Part shown: positions 7,423-11,490 of the stretch, piece by piece
How positions within the stretch are numbered: the first letter of the stretch is position 1
Layout: each line of letters begins with the position of its first letter
Assembly: GCA_020630045.1 (NCBI GenBank)
Contig: JAHDCE010000071.1
Coordinates: 1-11,490 of the forward strand
Origin: Saprospiraceae bacterium
GTDB lineage: Bacteria; Bacteroidota; Bacteroidia; Chitinophagales; Saprospiraceae
Reading direction: 5' to 3'
Length of the DNA: 11,490 nucleotides
Position numbers and translations under genes: made by a program
The notes under the pieces: generated by a model
The model's input: only the letters and a program-made list of their open reading frames with translations
Database searches by the model: none
Told to the model about the DNA's origin: nothing

Positions 7423-7940
7423 ATGAGATGGTATATTTTTGTGTTTTTTATTGCAATATTATTGAGTTGTAAAACTCAAATAAATGACAATGTCGTTAAG
7501 GGCAGTTCAAAAAGTATTAATGTGATAAATGCCCCTGTTCCCCCGAAGGGTGCTGTCGTTGAAACTTATTTTGGTATTGAAATAAAAGATGATTACAGGA
7601 ATCTTGAAAATGTAGAAGACCCCGAAGTGAAAAAATGGTTGAAGTCCGAGTCCGAGCATGCTGATAAGTATTTGAATCGCCTTCCGGGTGTTGATTATTT
7701 GACCCAAAAAATGATGGATTATATCAGTCGCGATAGTGTAATTTTAGGCGGTCGCTTTTTTGTGGAAAATGACGCCTTTTTTTACATGAAAAAAGAAATC
7801 ATGAAAAAGCTTTTAAGTTTTATTACGAAGCCGGACATGGCGGAGGTGTTTCTATAGAAAAAAGCATCAGGGGCTTGGCGGAACAGTATGCCTTCTGTTT
7901 CTATTTCACCGACCACGAATTGGTGGTTCAAGAAGATTGA
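7423..7940 (+). pseudogene. Internally deleted, frameshifted prolyl oligopeptidase (S9A)
   Basis: The first frame starts with a lipoprotein signal (MRWYIFVFFIAILLSC, lipobox LLSC at 13-16). It continues into the start of a family S9A prolyl oligopeptidase: PPKGAVVETYFGIEIKDDYR, LENVEDPEVKKWLKSE, and GGRFFVENDAFFYMKK near 112-127. It stops at 7857. One frame over (codons in phase with 7800), the sequence reads FKFYYEAGHGGGVSIEKSI then LAEQYAFCFYF and ends at a TGA at 7938-7940. AGHGGG carries the catalytic His and is the extreme C-terminus of the same family. The whole beta-propeller and the catalytic Ser and Asp, expected between them in a roughly 700-residue enzyme, are missing. A short duplicated CATGAAAAA (7785-7793, 7800-7808) lies near the join. 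A non-functional remnant is the simplest reading; a 144-residue lipoprotein could still be made. Confidence 0.85.
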
Positions 7941-7980
7941 ATTTGATGGAAAAGTTTTGATGCAATTTTTTAATTTCATC

Positions 7981-8011
7981 CCCCTTTCCCTTCCGGGAAG
8001 GGGTTTTTTTT
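7981..8011 (+). terminator. Rho-independent terminator
   Basis: CCCCTT-(T)-CCC (7981-7990) pairs with GGGAAGGGG (7995-8003) across a TTCC loop with one bulged T, followed by eight T (8004-8011). A 6-bp CCCTTC/GAAGGG alternative also folds. It lies 40 bases after the remnant's stop, so it is probably the original terminator of the decayed peptidase gene. Confidence 0.88.
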
Positions 8012-8037
8012 GTTGACGTTGGTATAAAAAAACACAT

Positions 8038-8880
8038 ATGGAAACACATGACGAATGGGTGTTGGTTTGGTGGGCCGGATTATGTTGCGTTGCCGCTTTC
8101 AATTTATTCCTGCTTTTCTTGACCTACCGAATGCTCCGCAAGCGGATGCCGGATATGGGCGAAGAGTTGAAAAAATTGCGAAAAATGCAATTCAATCTGG
8201 CAACCATTTATACACTGGGGTGTGGGTTTCGAGCGATTTTGCCAAGGGGCGACATTCGCCGTATTGTCCTAGTGGATTCTTGGATTTCTTGCATTGCAAT
8301 CGGTCGCTCGGTCGCTACTATCGCAGAGCTGAGTTTCGTCGCCCAATGGTGCTTGATGCTTTGGGAAGCGGGCAAAAACACAGGCAATAAAACCATTCGC
8401 CTTTTGGCGAAATTGCCCCTCCCCACCATTTTCGTCGCCGAAATATTTTCTTGGTACGCTTGTACCACCACCAACTATATCGGAACCGTTGTAGAAGAAT
8501 CCCTATGGGCGGTTGCGGCTACGATTACAGTCGCCGGCTTTTGGTTGGCTCGACCCTATTATCAAGGAGCACAACGTCGATTTTTGAATATCGCCATCAT
8601 CGCCGGCATCGGTTATATATTGTACATGGCCCTAGTAGATGTACCCGCATATGTCAACGGATGGCTGGCTGCCGAAGAAGCCGACAAAGCATACGCCGGC
8701 ATCCGTGAAGGTATGAAACAATTGGTCGGAGAATGGCATTATACAAGAGCATATTCCGATTGGGAATATGAAATGATATGGATGTCGTTGTATTTTAGCG
8801 TCGCCGTTTGGATGAGCCAACTCATCGTCAACGCACCACGATTGGATCAAGGCATGGTCAAGGAGAATCAACAAGCATGA
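8038..8880 (+). CDS. Polytopic membrane protein of unknown function
   Basis: A 280-residue integral membrane protein I do not recognise. Hydrophobic segments lie near 7-29, 54-68, 78-108 (one or two spans), 128-146, 155-171, 182-202 and 247-265, giving about seven spans. Conserved-looking polar features sit in or beside them: RAILPRGDIRR (65-75), GRSVATIAELSFVAQW (89-104), AEIFSWYACTTTNYIG (134-149) and EESLWA (153-158). A polar loop at about 210-245 precedes the last span. Charged and aromatic residues within spans suggest a transporter, sensor or enzyme rather than a simple anchor, but no family motif supports a choice. The ATG at 8038 is 26 bases after the upstream terminator. The stop overlaps the start of rluF (ATGA), so the two are probably translated together. 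Confidence 0.88.
   Translation: METHDEWVLVWWAGLCCVAAFNLFLLFLTYRMLRKRMPDMGEELKKLRKMQFNLATIYTLGCGFRAILPRGDIRRIVLVDSWISCIAIGRSVATIAELSFVAQWCLMLWEAGKNTGNKTIRLLAKLPLPTIFVAEIFSWYACTTTNYIGTVVEESLWAVAATITVAGFWLARPYYQGAQRRFLNIAIIAGIGYILYMALVDVPAYVNGWLAAEEADKAYAGIREGMKQLVGEWHYTRAYSDWEYEMIWMSLYFSVAVWMSQLIVNAPRLDQGMVKENQQA
8861..8865 (+). promoter_or_regulatory. Shine-Dalgarno-like AGGAG before rluF
   Basis: AGGAG ends 11 bases before ATG 8877. It is one of few SD-like sites in a window where most starts lack one. It supports 8877 rather than the in-frame ATG at 8808, which lies inside the upstream gene and would add 23 residues with no family match. Confidence 0.4.
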
Positions 8881-9572
8881 AAGACGAATCCATAAGCCTC
8901 AATAAATTCATAAGCAGTACCGGTATCTGTTCCCGCCGCGAGGCGGACAAATGGATTGATGCGGGTCGAGTCAAGCTCAATGGAAAAGTTGCCCGGAAGG
9001 GCAATCGGGTATTTCCCGAAGACGAAGTGCTGGTGGATGGAAAACCATTGGCGGCGAAGCCGGATTTCGTTTATATCGCCTTGAACAAACCACCCGGTAT
9101 TACTTGCACCACCGACCTCAAAGATCCCGATAATATCGTTGACTTTGTTTCCCATCCGGAACGCATTTTTCACATAGGTAGATTGGACAAAGCTTCAACG
9201 GGACTCATTTTTCTCACCAATGATGGCGATATCGTCAACCACATTCTCCGCGAGGAAAACAGCCACGAAAAAGAATACATCGTAACGGTTGATAAACCGG
9301 TTACGGATAGATTTGTCTACCGGATGAGTAAAGGAGTAAATATCCTAGGAACAAGGACGAAAAGGTGCAAAGTTGAAAAATTGGGAAAGTTCAAATTCCG
9401 CATCATCCTCACACAAGGACTCAATCGCCAAATCCGCCGTATGTGTTCCGTCTTCGATTACAAAGTCATCACGTTACGCAGGGTTCGTATCATGGATATC
9501 CGCCTAGGAAATCTCAAAGAAGGGGAGTGGAGGGATTTGACCAAGGAAGAGATTGAAAGTATCAAGCGATAG
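8877..9572 (+). CDS. rluF: 23S rRNA pseudouridine synthase RluF
   Basis: A 231-residue pseudouridine synthase of the RsuA/RluB/RluE/RluF family, cytoplasmic, acting on 23S rRNA. The N-terminal S4 RNA-binding domain (about 5-55) has LNKFISSTGICSRREADKWI. The catalytic domain has YIALNKPPGI (67-76), the active-site loop GRLDKASTGLIFLTND with Asp104, and the GLNRQIRRMC segment (181-190). Several stretches match my memory of E. coli RluF: NIVDFVSHPERIF, HEKEYIVTVDKP, GVNILGTRTKRCKV and LGNLKEGEWRDLT. RluF is therefore the best subfamily call, modifying a helix-80/peptidyl-transferase-region uridine in E. coli (U2604). It is shorter than E. coli RluF, whose longer C-terminus is absent. It starts in the stop of the membrane-protein gene (ATGA overlap). 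Confidence 0.93.
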   Translation: MKDESISLNKFISSTGICSRREADKWIDAGRVKLNGKVARKGNRVFPEDEVLVDGKPLAAKPDFVYIALNKPPGITCTTDLKDPDNIVDFVSHPERIFHIGRLDKASTGLIFLTNDGDIVNHILREENSHEKEYIVTVDKPVTDRFVYRMSKGVNILGTRTKRCKVEKLGKFKFRIILTQGLNRQIRRMCSVFDYKVITLRRVRIMDIRLGNLKEGEWRDLTKEEIESIKR

Positions 9573-9578
9573 ACATTG

Positions 9579-9611
9579 AAAAAGGGCCGCCCCCGAATAG
9601 AGACGACCCTT
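9579..9611 (-). terminator. Minus-strand Rho-independent terminator of the FN3 protein gene
   Basis: On the minus strand, AAGGGTCGTCTC (9611-9600) pairs with GGGGCGGCCCTT (9593-9582) over 12 positions with three G-U pairs and a 6-base loop, and runs into five T (9583-9579). On the plus strand those three positions are C-A mismatches and no T run follows, so the element is directional. It lies 31 bases after the FN3 gene's stop and 7 bases after the rluF stop. Confidence 0.8.
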
Positions 9612-9641
9612 GTAAAACAAATGCTATGAGGTCTTAGAATG

Positions 9642-11490
9642 TTATGACTTCACAAACTTGAAAGTTTGCTTTTTATCTCCTGTGGTCAGTGTCAATATAT
9701 AATACCCCGCTTCAAACGATTTTACATCCAAAGACTCCCTATGCTTACCGCTTCCGCGGAATAGCTCCTTACGGAGAATGGATTGTCCCATCATATTGGT
9801 AACCTCAATGGAAACGGCTCCTCTTTCTTCCATTTCGAAACTCAAATGTAGGGTGCTCAACACTGGATTCGGGAAGAGATCTGCTTGAGGTGTCAGGCGG
9901 GTATGCACACTGTTCTCGGCTGTCCGGGTAGCTACCGGTATATAATTGATATGTGGGCTATAAATTCCGTAAATACTACACTGTGTCCTTACGGAGAATT
10001 GATATGTCGTACCGGGCATCAATCCGGAAATATTTTTAGCGGGCGTTGAGCTACCGGTACCTACAATGCTCCAATTCGGATTACCCGAAGCCCTGTATCT
10101 TACTTGGTAGTTGGTCGCTCCAGTAACAGCGTCCCAAGTCACTCGGACGGCTCCGCTAGCAAGCGTAGTCGCCGATATGTTGACTGGATAATCACAGAGT
10201 TCAAACAAGAAGGTATGCATAGCAGAATAATCCGTATAACCTTCACCGCAATTCGCTCGAACATTACACTCATACTCAACACCATCAGTAAGTCCTGCTA
10301 AAGATTTATAGTTATTGTCGTTTCCGGTTCCTTTCACCGTCCAAGTAGTTGTGCCAATAGGTCGATAGCGAACCTGATAAAGCGTAGCGCCCGGCACGGC
10401 ATCCCAAGTGATTCGACGTCCGACACCCCCGTCCAAAGGAACGGGTATAGACGATACATTGACAGGTGAAGGACATACATAATCCGAGTCAGTAGTAAAT
10501 GTGTAAGAATCAGAATAAGCGGAATAGAAACCATCTGTACATTCCGTCCGGATTTGATACTCATAAGAAGTGCTTGCAGTCAATCCGGAAATGGTTTTTA
10601 AATCATTACCCGGAGTGGAACCCGTCACTGTCCACGCTCCACTGCTACCTGATTCCCGGTAACGGATTTGATAGCGGGTGAAGTTGTCGGCATGCGTCCA
10701 CAATATCCTAACTCTGTCACTACCCAATACGTTTGCGGTCACATCTGTAGGTTGTTGACATGCGCTCATGTACCATCTTTCAATCGCCGTGTAATCTGTC
10801 CAACCACCACAACATTCCGCTCGGATACGGTACTCATAATATTTTCCGGCGGTCAATCCGGAAAGAGTAGTAGAGTTGGTGAATGTCCCCTTGAGTTGCC
10901 AGGTAGCTTCTCCTAGCTCTCGGTATCGGACTTGATACTTGGTAGCGGCAGGTACAGCGTCCCAATTTAAGGTCACAGATGTGTTGGATAGTATATTTTC
11001 ACTATAACCGACCGGAACATAACACTCGGTTTCTCCTCCGATCAGATTGACGGAAACATTAACGTCCCGATATTCATGGGCTTGGTAATCGATACGGATT
11101 AGATACGCTCTTTCCTGTTCTGCTTCTATAGTCATTTTAGGCGTAGAACTTCCGACACTACATCCTCCGGATGAATTCGAAGCAAAGCCGGTAACCAGAT
11201 CGCGGATATTGAAACTTACACCGAGGTAAGGATCCGAACTTCCACAAAGTGAAACTTCAATGGAATCCGTACAGGCAGTCGTGGTAAGAGAAAAATAAAT
11301 ATCCGCATTTCGTCCACCGTCAACAGAAGTATAGCAAACGGGACTATAGGTTTGATTGAACGGAAAGGTGGTGATAGGAATAGGATTTTCCTTGGTTCCT
11401 TCAGCAAATGGAGTGTCGCAATTCGTATAAAATTCATAGGGGCCGGTCGTGCCGCAATCATTCGTTACATAAACTTCATATAAAGTGCCA
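9642..11490 (-). CDS. Secreted fibronectin-III repeat protein with T9SS sorting domain (partial)
   Basis: The frame is open to the window edge; 615 residues are visible and the N-terminus is missing. In visible numbering: a partial FN3-like end (about 1-25, YEFYT); a beta domain at about 28-152 with CYTSVDGGRNADIYFSLTTT, resembling extracellular pre-peptidase-like domains; four FN3 repeats (about 156-243, 244-337, 338-431, 432-521), each with a W-D/T-A..Y-QVRYR core and a SGLT/AGLT..YEYRIR F-strand; a linker; then a type IX secretion C-terminal sorting domain (about 536-615) with LFPNPVLSTLHL, VTNMMGQSI, FEAGYYILTL and a KFVKS end. It is predicted to be exported by T9SS and attached to the surface or released. 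Each FN3 repeat opens with a Cys and has a second before its last strand. FN3 repeats suggest adhesion or support of a missing N-terminal enzyme. Confidence 0.93.
   Translation of the reverse strand, partial: GTLYEVYVTNDCGTTGPYEFYTNCDTPFAEGTKENPIPITTFPFNQTYSPVCYTSVDGGRNADIYFSLTTTACTDSIEVSLCGSSDPYLGVSFNIRDLVTGFASNSSGGCSVGSSTPKMTIEAEQERAYLIRIDYQAHEYRDVNVSVNLIGGETECYVPVGYSENILSNTSVTLNWDAVPAATKYQVRYRELGEATWQLKGTFTNSTTLSGLTAGKYYEYRIRAECCGGWTDYTAIERWYMSACQQPTDVTANVLGSDRVRILWTHADNFTRYQIRYRESGSSGAWTVTGSTPGNDLKTISGLTASTSYEYQIRTECTDGFYSAYSDSYTFTTDSDYVCPSPVNVSSIPVPLDGGVGRRITWDAVPGATLYQVRYRPIGTTTWTVKGTGNDNNYKSLAGLTDGVEYECNVRANCGEGYTDYSAMHTFLFELCDYPVNISATTLASGAVRVTWDAVTGATNYQVRYRASGNPNWSIVGTGSSTPAKNISGLMPGTTYQFSVRTQCSIYGIYSPHINYIPVATRTAENSVHTRLTPQADLFPNPVLSTLHLSFEMEERGAVSIEVTNMMGQSILRKELFRGSGKHRESLDVKSFEAGYYILTLTTGDKKQTFKFVKS
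9645..9884 (-). other. Type IX secretion C-terminal sorting domain (Por/CTD type A)
   Basis: The last 80 residues of the FN3 protein. The start motif LFPNPV, the central ITNMMG-like segment VTNMMGQSI, the GYYILTL strand and a basic KQTFKFVKS tail follow the type A sorting-domain pattern. The domain directs passage through the outer membrane by PorU/PorV-type machinery and is then usually removed. Confidence 0.9.
9927..11024 (-). repeat. Four tandem fibronectin-III coding repeats
   Basis: Unit boundaries on the DNA, from N- to C-terminus of the protein: 11024-10761, 10760-10479, 10478-10197 and 10196-9927, each about 88-94 codons. Every unit has a WDAV-like B strand, a YQVRYR or YQIRYR C strand, a GL loop and a Y-x-x-x-VR/IR F strand. 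Similarity is at protein level and diverged in DNA, so this is an old duplication rather than a recent expansion. Confidence 0.85.

Noticed and set aside
7522..7530. GATAAATG inside the peptidase remnant as a fourth repeat copy
   Set aside because: Only the eight-base core is shared; flanking blocks do not match and it is part of the coding sequence.
8808..8876. Longer rluF start at ATG 8808
   Set aside because: It lies inside the upstream gene in another frame and adds residues unlike the S4 domain start; ATG 8877 has an AGGAG and an ATGA overlap.
10104..10916. Several plus-strand frames of 60-82 codons opposite the FN3 gene
   Set aside because: They are shadows of the repeated FN3 coding sequence, which explains their presence; no independent support.
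11135..11135. ATG at 11135 as the start of the FN3 protein
   Set aside because: The same frame stays open to 11489 with in-register beta-domain sequence, so the ATG is internal and the gene is cut by the window edge.

Overview
The window looks like chromosomal DNA of a member of the Bacteroidota. The main evidence is a secreted fibronectin-III protein ending in a type IX secretion (Por) sorting domain, a periplasmic-propeller sensor kinase paired with a LytTR response regulator, weak or absent Shine-Dalgarno sequences, and TAnnTTTG-like promoter boxes. A lineage near Saprospiria or Cytophagia is a guess; nothing here fixes the genus.

Layout. 104-5508 (+) holds four tightly packed genes that could be one transcript: a glyoxalase-II-like metallo-beta-lactamase-fold hydrolase, thiamine-monophosphate kinase (thiL), a 966-residue propeller histidine kinase with a GTG start, and its LytTR response regulator, whose start overlaps the kinase's end by 8 bases. 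5509-5908 is a 400-base noncoding stretch with two copies of a short structured repeat, a strong terminator and a likely promoter. 5909-7168 (+) is a DoxX-like polytopic membrane protein with a soluble C-terminal domain. 7169-7422 holds a third copy of the repeat. 7423-7940 is a wreck: the lipoprotein-type N-terminus of a family S9A prolyl oligopeptidase joined out of frame to that family's extreme C-terminus, with about three quarters of the enzyme missing. A terminator follows. 8038-9572 (+) is a two-gene unit: an unrecognised polytopic membrane protein, then an RluF-type 23S rRNA pseudouridine synthase with an ATGA stop/start overlap. 9642-11490 (-) is the C-terminal part of the secreted FN3 protein, running off the window, with its own minus-strand terminator.

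Functionally, the kinase and regulator form one sensing circuit (periplasmic propeller and Y_Y_Y sensor, HisKA-type LytS kinase core, LytTR DNA-binding output). The other genes are housekeeping (ThiL, RluF, MBL hydrolase) or of unknown role. I see no phage, CRISPR, insertion sequence, tRNA or defence system. The most notable items are the three-copy intergenic repeat with conserved pairing potential, the internally deleted prolyl oligopeptidase, and the unrecognised membrane protein coupled to rluF.
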